A DNA stretch of 64,000 nucleotides from Emydura subglobosa (taxonomy: Eukaryota; Chordata; Testudines; Chelidae). The stretch is taken from NCBI GenBank assembly GCA_007922225.1, contig ML679969.1:1711236-1775235 (forward strand), written 5' to 3'. Below the pieces are notes generated by a model. It was not told the origin of the DNA, ran no database searches, and saw nothing but the letters and a program-made list of their open reading frames with translations. Position numbers and translations under genes: made by a program. How positions within the stretch are numbered: position 1 is the stretch's first letter; the number at the start of each line of letters is the position of its first letter. Positions 22,261 through 36,159 of this stretch are shown in pieces.

Positions 22261-24600
22261 GAACCAAAGTATAAAGGACAACTGAAAACTAACCTGGTAA
22301 TAAAATAAAATAGCATGCAAACAGTGTGTATGAACTGGGTGTCAGATCTGGTTGTTAACTGGGTTTTCATAATTTAGTATCATGGGTGTATAATAAGATC
22401 TACTCTCTGAAATGTACCCTCCTTTAGCTACTTCAAAAAGCATCAGTGATTTCAAATTTGTAATTTTATTTAGCATATGTTGGCTTTGGAGTGATGTTAA
22501 TTTGAGTGAGAGGTCCATTTCTTCTAGATAGGTAAAAGTATATAGCTTCCAACCAGATATGAGATTGAGCTAATACTAATGTCTGCACCATAGAGTAGAT
22601 AAAAGGAATTCAGGAAAAATGACTGTATTTGAATCAACATAATATTTTACTGTAAAGCAAATATTTTTTTGTGTTGCTGTTTCATCGTTTTCTGTTGTAA
22701 ATGGCAAACGGATGTTTTGTACTTGATTCTTAATTGTTCGTATAATTTCAAATTTTACTTATAATTTTTTTCTGAGAAGTTTCACATTTAAAATGCTCAT
22801 TCATGCTGCAAAAGACAAGTCAAAATCCTCATTAATCGCCTTACTGTGTGATCAACACCAACTCAAATAAAATTGATAGGCAATGAGCCTGTAATATATT
22901 TGCAATCTATCTTCTGATTGAATTTTCGTAAGTCAAGAAAGCTGAAATACTTTAACTAGGCTATACTCCTCACCTGGGTTTGTAGTCAGTGGGACTTGTG
23001 GTTTTCAGTTACTTAGGTAAATGACACTTAAAAAGTTAGGTTCATAAACCCATATTTAGGTGGGATTTGCAAAACCATGTAACACACGTTGGCTGTGAAC
23101 TGAGAAATAGCTCTCAACTTTCAGGGTGATGGGGAAGTTTTACTTTCTGAATTGAAAATAGTGAAATTCCAGGGGTCGGTGAACTTCCAGAATTAGTGAC
23201 TATGCCTGCAAGTCCTGGGATTTGTGGCTGTTCTTCCTACTAAAGAATACTCTGAAATGGCACAGAGGCTACCTAACGATCCTGGTTATAAGGCAGTTGA
23301 TTGACCACTTTATAAAGATAAGAGTGCGTAGCATCTCAACAGAGATGAGCAGTTGCTGGGAAGAAACTGTTGTAGATGCCCCTGAAATCTTTCCTGTAGC
23401 AGTTGTGTATAATGGCATTGTCTATACAAATATAGTGTTGCTTCACAAGGAGGGAGTGGGGCAGGAGATACAGGGATAAAGACACTAGCACAGGAGCTGA
23501 AGATAAGGGAATAGAGAAGAATTACCTGGTGACTTTTGGAGTCCCCACTGCTGGAGTCTCACATTATCAAGGTAATTGGCAAAATTGCAGTCAGTTGCAA
23601 CAAGGAATGGGAACTGAATCCTTATTTCTTCCGGATAATAGGATAGAGTTGGGATGGTATCAGGAGGACCAGATGGACTCCTGATGAAATAATAGGAGTG
23701 TATGGCATCACATATAAGAAGTTCAGTTACTGCAAGTAGATGCACTAGGATAACCCTGGAAATTCAACCTGGGTTCTGATTCTTTCTCTGCTCATAGGCA
23801 AGGTACTGCTCAATTTTTGGTCTTCTGATTTTGGTTGTTGAGTGCCTAAGGCTGCCATTTTGACATATTATCTGTTTGTGAAAATTTCAATGAAGACGCA
23901 CTTGTTTGGGCTGGTATAAAAGATGACTGAGAAGTTAACTTCCTACCTATTGTGTGGGTTTCTCCAAGTTCTCTGATATCATTACAGACACCCCATCTGT
24001 TTTGAAATTTTATGCTGTAGTTTAGTTTTTAATCTGAGTTTTGTAATGTTTGCTAGAGTAATGAACCAACAAGCACCAAGGTTAATAAAGCTTTAGCACA
24101 AAGCATACTTGAAATACTGTGCTGTGTGGGTGGGAGGGGAAAATGTTATTACAACTGCGTTCCTTCCTCAATCTACTACTGAATGGATGTAAACCCACTT
24201 GAGGTCTTGGAGAACCAAACTTACCAGATAAGGAATGCAGCTAAGAAAACTTGATGAACTACGTCTTTAAATGTAATTCAGACAAATCCTATAATATACC
24301 ACAAAAAGGAAAAATTAAATTATGGAAGATTATTTTTATTTAGATGTTTTATGCATGTTACTAATTTAAATTTCTACAGAGATTGTTCAAAAGCTACACT
24401 GAAATGAAACCACTACTGAGGTGGAATGTGGTGGCCCTTTTTCTGGTACGTAGCATTGCAACACTACTCAGCTGTTTACCTTAGAAAGTAAGGAATAATA
24501 ATGCATCCTATTGAGGTTACAGGGCCAATTCAAGTTGATGATATAACTGTAAAAGAAAAGAACCAATCTCTAATCCTAAGAGAAATTCCTTGGGATCATC

Positions 24601-24853
24601 AGGCCTTGTCTGCATACAGTTGTTACATCAGTATAACTTCAGTTTTGATTTTTTTTCCTCTGAAATGTATATCCTGGTAAAACCTCTTGTTTGGATGCAG
24701 TTATACTGGTATTGTTTATTTCCCTTCCTGTATGGGAATAGCTAAATGGCATGTAGCACCTTTTATACAAATATGTCTTTAGTAGGGGATTGTACTGCTT
24801 TAACGATACTTGTATTGTTAAAGTAGTGCAACTTTTGTATGTAGAGAAGCCCT
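24601..24853. mobile_element. MITE-like element with long inverted ends
   Basis: Starts AGGCCTTGTCTGCATACAGTTG and ends CAACTTTTGTATGTAGAGAAGCCCTTGG (read in two pieces); the ends are imperfect reverse complements over about 20 bp. The size is about 253 bp with no coding capacity. The TIR resembles those of the 7194 and 9137 elements. Confidence 0.65.
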
Positions 24854-25379
24854 TGGTTATCATGCAGTCAAAACTTTGGTTTTACCTCTGTAGCATCAAT
24901 GTTCTGAATCTATTGTGAATTCAGCTGAAAATTCTGAAACACTAGAATTGTAATTATACAAGTACATTATCAAACTAGATATAACAGTGTTAAGGGTATG
25001 TGAAAATTTGTGTGTTAAAAGATCTACATGTTTGTGTTTATATCAAAACCTTTAAGGCTAACTTTCCATTAATGTGTGCCTTTTTTAAAAAAACGGCAGA
25101 ATTAACTTAAGTTTGCTTCAAAGTCTTTTCATTTAAAGCCATATTGCAGTATTTCCAAGGATGTTTTATGTTCAGGCTTTATCAGCCTTTTCTCACATGT
25201 GAATCACTACTGCACTGGAAATGTTTAGTGGCTCAGAGGGGGTGTATGCATGTGTGTGCTTGAAGAGCCATGCTATATTAGCTATGCATGCCTAAGAACA
25301 GTACATTGAAGCAGTTATCAAATGCAAAGCACCTTTGAGATTAGGGGGCCTTTTTGTTACCATTAAAAGGATTCCAAAT

Positions 25380-25860
25380 TTCAGAGCATAAACTGGCCAT
25401 CGACAAGTTTAGACTTGAAATTAGACGAAGGTTTCTAACCATCAGAGGAGTGAAGTTCTAGAACAGCCTTCCAAGGGAGCAGTGGGGGCAAAAAACCTAA
25501 CTGGCTTAAAGACTGAGCTTGATAAGTTTATGAAGGGAATGGTAGATGAGACTGCCTACAAAGGCTTATAGATCTGCGACTGCTAGTAGCAAATATCCCT
25601 AATGGCCAGTGATGGGACACTGGATGGGAAGGGCTCTGAGTAACTACAGAGAATTTTTTCCAGGTATTTGGCTGTTGGGTCTCGCCAAAATGCTCAGGAT
25701 CCAACTGACTAGTTTATTTGGGGTCGGGGAGGAATTTTCCTGAGTCAGATTGGCAGAGACCCTGGGATTTTTTTACCTTCCTCTGCAGCATGGGACACAG
25801 GTCTCTTTATATATCGTAACAAGGTGTCCTTGCTTTTAAAGAACTATCTTCCTTCTCCCC
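25380..25860 (+). mobile_element. CR1 LINE 3' end
   Basis: Landmarks are GGTTTCTAACCATCAGAGG, AACAGCCTTCCAAGGGAGC, GATGGGACACTGGATGGG, GGTCGGGGAGGAATTTTCC and CTTCCTCTGCAGCATGGG, the well-known 3' end of a reptile CR1 subfamily. It is the same subfamily as 21905-22260 but in the opposite orientation, 3.1 kb away. Stops interrupt any frame. Confidence 0.88.
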
Positions 25861-26754
25861 ACACCACTATGTAAATTAGTAGATCAAACCATGTGAAAAT
25901 ATTCACTGTTCTTCCCATACATTTTGCTCCCTTTATGTATAATCATATTTCTAAAAGCTTACCACCCCATCGAAAAGGTGACTTAGCAACAGAAGTAAAA
26001 CTAAAATTCTTCATGCACTGACTCTGCACTGCTCCTAATATGTGTCCTGAAGTGATATGTTAAATGAGAATTGCAAAGCAAAAATATCTAAGTGCAGCAC
26101 AGATTTACTATCTAGGGTCTCTAAAGTATTTACCCCATTATTCTTGGATAACCCAGATACAAGAAGTATAATTGACTTTGTCTGCTAGTCTTTTTTTAAT
26201 CTTCCATCAAGGCACCTCTGCTGGTGCTGTACTAGTGTAGACAGGACATTGGTAGGTTTCCACTGACATGATGGTAAAAACGTGTGCCATGTCTGCTTAG
26301 CACACCCATTGTTGATAGTCAAAGTTGGAAGATTTCCCACTGAATGCTAGTATTGATACGACCATTGATAGCAGCCGTGGTGTCAGTAATGTCACAGAAT
26401 GATACATGCTGTGATAGTTTAAGCTGAAAATGAAAACAGAAGAAATGGATGACTTCCCCATCTGGCCTGTTGCAGAACTTTGCTAAATTTCTCCTCTGGC
26501 TCTACTCAACCATTTATGCCCCATAAGCACTTTGGGAAGAGTGCATATGGCTAATTAGCTAGGCTAAGATAAAAGTGGGGAAACCGTATTAAAAATTCAG
26601 GTTATCACATAAATCACCTTAATGATTTTCATAAACTGATTCTTTAACTGTTGCTGCTGTTGAAGTTTGAGGGCTCCCTGAAGCATCATAGATGGTGGGA
26701 GAAGGAGAACCAGAGAGAACACCCTAAAGAATTGCTGTTTTTTTGCGAAGGGCT

Positions 26755-27476
26755 GGCAAGGTGGATTGATTTAAATCATGGCAATTTAAATCACTAAATT
26801 GAAAGCCTTGATTTAAATAATTGATATTGTTCAACTTTCCCATGTGTGTTTAATTTCTAAAGAAAGATGCATTTTCATTGGTTGAGATAAGCATTAAAAC
26901 ATACTGATTTACAACTGAGCCTTCACGTTAGATTTGGTACATATTTTTGCTATCTGTGAGGGTACACTGTAACTACATATTTAAGCAATTATATAGTTTA
27001 ATATTTTCAGATTCTATCAGTTGTACATTTTTATTATGTTAGAAAATGTTGACGGGATATATTGCTTATTTACTAGATGATTAACTCTGTGCACATGATT
27101 TGTGTCAAGCTGCATTAGGATGGTAACTGGAATTTAATTACACACAACAGCATATAAAATTTATTATTATTAAACAAAACAAACCTTAAAACAGTACGTG
27201 ACTTGTTGTGCCAATTTGTAAAGCTTGACCTCAGAAGTTGAATTTTTTCCCCTGATTCTTTATGTAGAAAAGTAGCCTTTAACTCCATGCTTTTTTGATA
27301 GACGCTCATGGAATTATGAATTTATATTTTGTTTAAATGTTGTAAGAGATTATAAGAAGTTTAAGCTTTATCATATTTTGTATTACATGTAGATTTCATT
27401 TTAATCAAGTTTATTTTTAAAAAAGAAAACCTGCTTATAACGTAACAAAATAAAAATCAGTTTAAATCAATTTTTT
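26755..27476. repeat. Repeat bounded by GATTTAAATC-rich inverted ends
   Basis: The left edge (GGTGGATTGATTTAAATCATG, with further ATTTAAATCA) and right edge (AAAAATCAGTTTAAATCAATT) are inverted, suggesting a roughly 720-bp non-autonomous DNA element. The interior is AT-rich and non-coding. The low complexity of the ends makes the boundaries tentative. Confidence 0.45.
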
Positions 27477-27732
27477 AATTTATTTGCCAAAAAATTATTT
27501 TTATATATCTTGGGGGCTCAATAAAAGCCACTGCAAGTAAGTTTTGGAGAAGCAGAGCTGGAAGAATATTGCTATCCAGAGCACTGCTACTAGAAAACAG
27601 TAGGAGTGGGGTAATTAAGGCACTTTTCTGAATCATTGTCTTCATACAGTCTGTTCCCATAGTAAAATCTGGATGCTAGTGTTCCCGTCATGTGAGTAGC
27701 TTTATTCTTGCATGGTATACTGATGAAACTAA

Positions 27733-28220
27733 TATAGGGTTTCTCAAACTTTTGCATAGTGTGAACCAGATCTAAAGAGAACTCTCCCATTCATAATCAT
27801 GCAGACCACCTCACCTCTCACTCACAATTGCTTAACATCCCTGCGGCAACTACAGCTGCTACAGGGAAAAGTAATATTAGAAAATTTTATATATTTTTAG
27901 CTGTCTTTAATGTGATGTACCAGCTTGGAAACATGGAAAGTCCAGCATCCTGAGACAAGTGTGCTCTATAAAGCCTGTCAGCAAGCACTCCGTAAACTAC
28001 TGGTGGCCTCTGCTTACCTTTACTTTAAACATAGTGCTTTAATTTTACCCCCCCAAGTTTCTCATTTCCAGATGTTGCTCCAGAAATCTCTGCTCCATTT
28101 TGGACTTGGTGTTGAGGAAGATACAATATTTGTATCAGTGCGATATAAACTTGCCTTGCTGGTTGCTTGCCTCTTAACATCAATATTTATTCATCAATAT
28201 TATCTTAATGTCAGTTAATC
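27733..28220. repeat. Possible one-ended hAT-derived repeat
   Basis: TAGGGTTTCTCAAACTTTTG resembles a decayed hAT terminal repeat, followed by sequence of the type seen in reptile hAT-derived repeats (CTGCGGCAACTACAGCTGC). No matching right end was found, so the element is partial or the call is wrong. Confidence 0.35.
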
Positions 28221-28472
28221 CTGCAGTATTTTGTTACATTTCAAAAGAAAATAAAAACTTGTATAGTAGATCAGAGGGAGGATATTGAAGGATATCATTT
28301 GATAATTGTAGTAAACAGAAATGTTTACATTAAAGAAAATATTTTCCACATTCCAAAAGTAGCCAGATTAATGTGAAGGACAGCAGCATGAATGGGTAGT
28401 AGTAGTCTTCTTCAGATAAGCCACTAAATCAACCTATTTTAGGTATTTCTGCAGTGCCAAGAACCAATATAG

Positions 28473-28541
28473 AACCCGATCCAAAGCTCATTGAATTCAA
28501 TGGAAAGGCACCAGCTGACTTCAATGGACTTTGGATAGGGT
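28473..28541. mobile_element. 69-bp palindromic MITE-like element
   Basis: AACCCGATCCAAAG at the left is inverted in CTTTGGATAGGGTC at the right, and the inner halves CATTGAATTCAATGG and GACTTCAATGGA extend the symmetry. Such minimal palindromes are common in reptile DNA. Confidence 0.6.
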
Positions 28542-31099
28542 CTGTAATAATTAAAATTTGCATAGAGATGTTTATAGTAGGTACTGCTTTTGGCTTCTTT
28601 TAAGTTCAGCGCCTTGGCTGTTTCGGCAGCCATATGTAAGTTTCTGTATCTGTAAACCAGCATTTGAGATAAATTTAACAAATTATAACTGGCCCTGAGG
28701 CTGTTTTGGGTGGCAGTGTAGTAACGATTAGCAGCTGACTTCATCAGATTATCTTTCTTTGAATTGCTAAAATTTGTATATATACAAGTTTAGAAGTATA
28801 GTTCTGACTAAGTTACTGGGTTTTTGCCTTATGAATGAAACATGCCATGGAAATATTTTTCACCACATGGCTCAATTTGAAGTAAAGCAGAAAACAAATT
28901 TTAGGCCTCATATTTAAAATGGAAAACTTTGAATTTCCAGTTGTTAGAAACCAGATAAGCATATTTCAGTCATTTTCCAAAACATCTGGTGGACTGTACT
29001 GTAGCTGTTCATGAGCAATTAATATTGAAAAAGTTGCACAGCTAAAACCAAGCACCTTAATTTAGGGTTCTCTGAAAATTGGGGGAGTTGGTGTATATGT
29101 GGTGCAAAGAAATGTAAAATATCCTGTTGGTCTAATGAAAATGCCAACTAAAGTTTTATGCAGACATTGACTGAAAAACTCAGCAGTCAATCCTTTTGTA
29201 TTTCATAACCTGCACTTTGTATTTATGACATCAGACAGTTTCAGGTTGCTTAGGTTAGGACTAACAAGTATGAATATGCACTGCAGGATTAATTTGGAGA
29301 CCAATGAAAAGCTGATTCTACAGGAGAAAAAAAGAGTTCTTAACCTCTTCCTTTTTGATGAAATTTTAGATATCCAAAAATGCAAAGGTATCTTGTAGGG
29401 CTGTTTTTTTTCCCTCCAGGTTAATGGAGACTGCATAATTGTATGTACCTTTATATAGAGCACTGGAATACTTTCCCTATTACATCTCTATATGCAAGGA
29501 GCTCTCTTTAAAGAGATTCAACTCTTAAACCTAGGAGAACCAGTGGAACAGATTTATGGTTTATGTGGACTATGACCTTGGGCAATCTGTAGTGGTCAGA
29601 GAAGCTAGAAGAAAAGGGACAAAGAGATAACTACTTACATTTCCCCATTTTTGTTTTGATTTAACCTTGTTTAGTATTGTAGTCCAGTGAGTTCCTTTTG
29701 ATCATTTAGGCACTCTTTGTATGATGAATTCTCATTTACAAAGTAGCATCTCACTAATTACAAAGACATCCTTTGCAAATGGACAAGGACACAAACAATT
29801 AAAAAAGAATCAAAATGTATTTTGTTTATTTGACATGTATAGTACTTGATGTATATTAGAAAGCTTAAATGCAAAACTCAACCTTCATAATTGAACCGCA
29901 ACTGACAACTTCATAGTGTAGTATGGTGCGTAATTTGTAAGAATAATGAAGCCTTAATAATAGGAGATCTCACTACAGCATCTGCTGTTAAGTCCTTACT
30001 AAGAAGTTGAGAGCATCTGCCATTTTTATGTGAATTATAGAGTTTGTAAATGAAAACTTCTATAGTTGAAGCTTTTTTCCCCTGTCTTGAATTTTACACC
30101 AATACCCTGGGTAGCTTGCACACGATGGGAACTAAGGTTATATTTTTGTTTATTATTTGCTACCCAAGCTCCTCTGTCCAAAGACAACTTTTTTAGTTTT
30201 GGCCCTGGGCAACACACAGTTGAACTTGATACATTTCTTTTCATGCCATCTTTTGTCTCAAAGCATCCCTAAGTGTTACACAGCCTATATGTATGTTATT
30301 ACTACTATTTAAATTGTTTCCACACCACTGAAATGCAGCCACTTCTGGGATGGAAAGGAAGTACACGCAAAGATTTTTATATTTTTTATATTATCTTGAT
30401 TCTCCATGTCCTGAAAGTCTTGTAAAATCATTTAAAAATTTTTTCATCTTCCCCTTTTCGCCATTTTCAACTTTTTTCGTCACATTGATTATTTTAATGT
30501 TCTTGATTTCTTCTGTTGGTGCTTTTTTGTATCCATGCTTTTAAAGTTTTCTTTTAGAATCTATATTTTCCAGTATTTCCATCAGTGCCGCTTTTCAAGT
30601 TTCTGTTTATTTCAGATTCACTTTAATTCTTTTTCTGTATCTATTTATCTTGTCTCTTTTCTTTCCTATATGATGCAAAATTGTGTGTTACCAAACATTT
30701 TGTCAGGTTTCATGGGGAGCTCTGGATTTGAGCAAAGTGGAATTCACAGGACTTGTATTTCTGGTGCTGCTGTGGTCTCAGGATGACAATGAATGTGTGC
30801 AGAGTCTTGTAAGTTTCATGCCACTTTTGGCATAGTAGTCCTTTTTTAAACTGTTGCAGAAAATATTACAAATGGAAAAATACTTTGAGATACATACATA
30901 GGACAAGTAAATGTATGCGGCTATTAATAAAGATTAAGATAAAAATATGATGCACAAGTATCAGAGGTCAGGCATGTTGTTACTTTTTATTCTGTGGTGT
31001 ACTTTATTTGATACTTATATTATAGTAATGCCGAGAGGCTCTAGTCAAGGTCAGGCCCATATAGTGCAAGGCCCTGTACAAACATACAGAAAGACACAA

Positions 31100-31357
31100 G
31101 TCACATCTATACTGCAAAGCAAACAACTCTACAGCAGCGAGTCTCAGAGCCTATACTGACTTGAGCTAGCGCTGTGGGACTAAAAATAGCATGTAGATGT
31201 TCCTGCCGGTGCTGGAGCCCAGGCTCTGAAACTTGGTGAGGCAGGAGGCTCTCTGAATCCAAGCTCCAAGCCAGGCTGGAAAGTGCCATAATGAATCCAA
31301 GTCAGTTGACCCATGCTCTGAGACCTGCTACTGTATTTTTTTGCAGTATATGCATAT
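31100..31357. mobile_element. MITE-like element
   Basis: The left end, CACATCTATACTGCAAAGC, is inverted in the right end, TTTTTTTGCAGTATATGC. The interior has repeated GAGCC/GGCTC blocks (CAGAGCCTATACTGAC, GGAGCCCAGGCTCTG). It is about 258 bp, with no transposase. Confidence 0.6.
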
Positions 31358-31405
31358 CTTAAGTCCCTTCATGTTGTAGTCTCAGGGCCTCTGTGTTCAC
31401 TAGTG

Positions 31406-31510
31406 CAGTGTTTCTCAACATTTTTTAAACCAGGGACCGGCTTCCTATACTGTGTCAAGGAGATCTCAGGGACTGGTGCTGGTCCATGGACCGGTCGTTG
31501 AGAAAAACTG
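31406..31510. mobile_element. 105-bp hAT MITE with perfect target duplication
   Basis: The ends CAGTGTTTCTCAAC and GTTGAGAAAAACTG are inverted, and perfect octamers CACTAGTG flank it at 31398-31405 and 31511-31518. The 8-bp duplication is the hAT hallmark. The inner GGGACCGG/CCATGGACCGG region is also inverted, so nearly the whole element can fold back. Confidence 0.9.
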
Positions 31511-32662
31511 CACTAGTGGGTGCTGAAAACTTTTACTGATTTGTAGACAAGACACATTTTTTTTGTACAATTCATGTAATGATGGTGTGGTGAACATAGT
31601 CTTGTATCATCTACATTGGTAGTTAAACCTTTTAAGCTCTGCTTCATTGGGACTTGTTTGTGACAGCTGTTGTCAACAGTGATTCCTGAATCTATACTAG
31701 GCTATAGACTAGGCTAGGGTGTGCAATGTTTCAACTGGAAATTGTTATTCCTCTGACATATGATAAGAAGCATTATATTGATCAGCAGTAGTTCCATATT
31801 GTCCTGTTCTGCTAGGCAAAAAATGTCACAAAGGATTTAGGAGCATAAACTGATATGTCCTCAATAGCTGAATACGCTAGAACTCAAGTCAATAGAAGCT
31901 CTAGATTAAAAAAGCTCTGCTATGCTAGCTAAAAAAACCTCATAGGAATCATTATATAAGCCTGTGTTACATTTAAGTATTCTAGTATGTGTATATTTTA
32001 CATTGCTGTGCCTTTAATTAGTAAAGTGAAAGAGAGAGCACAGATATAGAATAGTCCCTCGCATCTAATTTTTGGACTAGTCTAAAGTTATAAAATGGAT
32101 GAGATAGACTTAGTCATCTGGATAATGATTATACTGGTATCCGTTCATGTTATTTTGTTATAAAAATATCAGTGGGAAAAGAAGAATATGGTTGGCCAGC
32201 AAAGTTTCAGACTGTGAGCTCTGAATGACACAGGTACTGACTTATGTAGTAATTTAAAAAGAAGGGAGAGTCTGGGCATTGCACAGGTAGAACAGCTGCA
32301 CTTCTCAAGAGGCTGAAAGTATTTGGCTTTGTACCTTATAAATGAATTCCAGGTGTGCAGGTGTCCTGCTGTAACAGCACACCTTTTCATGTGTCACTGT
32401 CAATATCTAGTATTGCAGAAACAAAAACATATTTCTTTTGTTTTCTGTTATGTCTTGTTACTAAAGTAGGATTTTATTATTATGCTAACATAATGAGATT
32501 GAAGCAAAAAATGTGAAGAGCCAAAAAAAAAATTTCTGCAAAAAATTACACAATTTTGCATTGTTGAAAATACCTTCATATGGGGCTGGTGGACTTGCTG
32601 GGAGCTCCACCTGAGACTACAGGAGTTAAGGGGAGGCGAGCCATTTGATTTTATTTCTATAA

Positions 32663-32681
32663 TATATATATATATATATTT
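32663..32681. repeat. (TA)n microsatellite
   Basis: A short run of alternating T and A in otherwise AT-rich DNA. Simple repeat with no function evident. Confidence 0.8.
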
Positions 32682-35618
32682 ATTTCAAGAAAAAAATATG
32701 AAACAGCAGTAAAAAAACAAATCTTTGCCTCCTATTTTTTAAAGCAAAATTTGCCTGAAATACAGGTAATAAGATTTTAGAGATCCTAATCAATTTGTGA
32801 AAGAGTAAAATCAAATTAAAATATTTGTTTAAAAAGTCTTTAAACAAAGACTTTTACTCCTTTACAAAAGCCCTGTGTTTAAAAATATTTACTTAGGGAA
32901 TAGTTGAAACTGTTCAAAAGAGAGTAGTTGTGATAAATATCTAATTTGTTGTGAAATCAATTGGCTAATTGTTACAATGAAAAACGTTAATTATGCAAAG
33001 GTACCCTTTATGTGACCCAGCAACGGGTCTAGTCTTTAGCTTGTTACTGGTTTGCTTAAAGAAAGTTGTTTAGGGAGAGATGATTGGCAAACTGCTGTCT
33101 TGTCTCTTCTACCTCCTGCCCCAGTCAGCTGGGCTTTGTCTTGGTGAGGTGACATGTTGGCCTAGGGAGGATGAGAGAAGCTGGCCTTGGATTGGTGGAG
33201 GAAAGTGTTTCCCAGACTGTCCATTGTTTGCCTGTATAAGAGGGAGAGATGGGGAGGGGAAATGGTGTTGAGGGATGGAGAAACACGCTCATGCGTGCAC
33301 ACAGCAGCCCTGCCAAGAGCCCAGAGATATTTCAGGGGCTTGATTATAGGGATGCCTGCTTTACAGTGAATAAACAGAATTTAAATTATTTATTCCTCTT
33401 CCTTGTCTGAAAGATGGATTAGTGTAGCTTTGTCAGACTCAACAATGATGATCAAGCAATTAAAAGAAAAGAAAAGCCACCATACTTTTGTTTACAGCCC
33501 CTAGTTGCAATTCTGCATTGACTGAGGGACTCAGTGACCTAGTAGTTTCTTCCATCTCCGAATTTTATAATTCTGGTTTAAGTATAAGCTTCTCTAGACA
33601 CAGAAAGATATGGCCTCTGCAGTCTTCTTTACAGAATAATCTTTAAACAATAATCGTTCCTAAAGTTTCAGCTTCCTGGGAGTCATTGAAATGCTGCATT
33701 GTATAGTGAGATTAATAATGGCCTGTCGACACATTGGTAGTTAACGATTAATCGGCATGAGGTAGACATGGGGAAGAGACATTAAAAAAGCCTTGTTTTC
33801 TTTAGGGTTGATAGAATTAGAGCACAGCAAATGATCCTCTTTGTTTTCTATTCTGTCTGCCAGTGATTGTGAAATACAGCCTTCTTGGAAAGGGCTGACA
33901 CACAGGTATAAATGTATGAGCTGAAGGTTTCAGAGGAGCCGCTCTGCTGTTACTGAAGGTTGTGATGGCTTTTGTTCTCTTTTTCCCTCTTCCCAGCCCT
34001 TCCGATTGTGGACAAAGGTTGCACCATACAAAGTCCTTGTTTGCTCTGCTGTTGCTCCTTGCAGTGTATCTCCCGCCATCTTGCAGTAAATTGCAATCAC
34101 AATATTGAAATGTATCCTTAATGCTACTTCTCCTCCTCCAGCCCTGTAGAAAGTATCATTTTCTTGTAATGTATTGTTCTGCTGCAGTAACCTGTCTTGT
34201 GATGCAGCATTGCAGTTCTCCTCCCCTCCTCTCCCTTTAGGATCAAATAGCATGGAGCAATGCAGTTCCCCTTTCAGCTGCAACTGCCAAGACAGGAGCA
34301 GCTCATAGAGCAGCCAGCGGGTGGGGCTGGGTCGGATCACTAGACAGATTAATCTTCACGGTGGGGGACTATAGGATGTGTGTAATCAAAGGGCACAGAC
34401 CACATTGGGGCAAGGAAAATGCATATCTTCCTGTTTCAGCAGCTGGCTTTGGGCACTTAGCGTGCGTGCTTTTTTTTTTGTTTGCTTGTGCCCTCCCTTC
34501 CAAGAAAGGCGATTATCACAGATTATCCCATGTCAGGGATACAGTGCAATGAACCGAAGCAGTGAATACATTTCAGCATCTAGATAGTGGATAGATTAAA
34601 AAGCATCGTCTCAATTAGTTGGTTGATTTAAGACTATTGCTGCTGTAGAAGTAGTCTACCAGAGTAACTTTAGTTGCTTATGCATTTGCCTGCCTAAACA
34701 GTCCACAGGGAAAATCACAGGTTTTTGTACAGTGATGATATCTGTTCCTCTAACAATTAACAGAGTTTCCTGCTTTCAGCAAGGATCAGTTGTATATCAA
34801 CCAGTCTATTTAAAAGCATTGCACTAAACCACCTGAAGGTTTGTAGCCTAAGATACAAAAGATTGAACGTAGTATTTTTCTGTTTGAAGAAAATTGATTT
34901 CTGTACTCAACACTCAAAATATTTTTTTACACAACAATTAAAACCATTTGTCAAGCAAATTGTTGTGTGAGCATGCCATGTTTTAATATACAACTTGCTA
35001 ATAGAAAAACAAATCTGCATTTAGTATAAAAGACAGAGTATTGCTCGTTGCTTGCATTGGTGCTTGAAGATCAAATTCTGTTGATGTCCCACATATTCTG
35101 CATTTCTTGTTCTCCCATAACTTAAATAGAAGCATAGGTGAACCTTTTAAATAGATTCATGGGTCTCAGTTTGTAAAATGGTGATTAAAAAAGAATTCAG
35201 GAACTACGTGTAATAAGTTTTTATAAACTTGGACGTGCGTAACTAGCAGAATGGGAGAATCAAAAGCTTCTCAGGATAGTGAGTGGAAATAGCATTTTAG
35301 GAGCACTTATGTCAAATATAACTGGCAGATGGCCCCGCTTCATTGTTAGCTAGGCTATATATAATTGCACTCTCAAAGGTCATTAGGATTATATTTTTGT
35401 GAAGAGTTCATGATTCAGTTCTTGCTGAACACAAAGTATGGAAAAATGTTCTCAGAAATTGATTTGTAAATATTGAGAAAATAAAAATGCAAGTTGATAG
35501 ACTAAGTACTATACTTACTGAGTTAGTTGATTGAGAGAGACTCAAAGGGAAACAATTGAAATACTCAGTACTGTCTAATCTCCCCCCACCCCTTTTTTTT
35601 TTGGTCTTCTAGGGAACC

Positions 35619-35638
35619 TGTGTGTGTGTGTGTGTGTG
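35619..35638. repeat. (TG)n microsatellite
   Basis: About ten TG units next to a T-tract. A likely polymorphic simple repeat. Confidence 0.85.
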
Positions 35639-36159
35639 GTTTTTTTAAATGTTCTGGGTGGAATCAGATAATGTTTACTGATGTGACTGAAGTACTAGAT
35701 TAACTGTCCTCATGGTTATTTATAGTAATCTCACTTTACCCGTCAGCCTCTGCTCATTTTTTTCTTCCATCCTCTTCTCTCCACTCTTACACATCTTGTT
35801 TCTTTGTACCCTTTTACTATACCCCTCACTATTTCTCTACCATATTCCTTTTTCTTCTGGTCTCTGCAAATATTGTTTTAAATGCAAGTCCTAATAGAGA
35901 TGTCGAGTGTAACACAATCTTCCCAGAGATGACAGAAAACTTTGAGAAGCCTCTCCTTCTGAAAGTAGGAGACTTCTAGAGTACCTGTTAAGTTTTGCAA
36001 AAAAGGGTAGCCTTTGAATATTGTCCTGTAAATGCAGAAAAACTCATAGCAGAGTGAAAATTGTATATTTTGAGAATTTATTCTAGTGTAACTTTTTTTT
36101 AGTAGTCTTGGTATAACATTGAGGATTTTTGTGAAGTGCTTTTAAATTGTAATCATATA

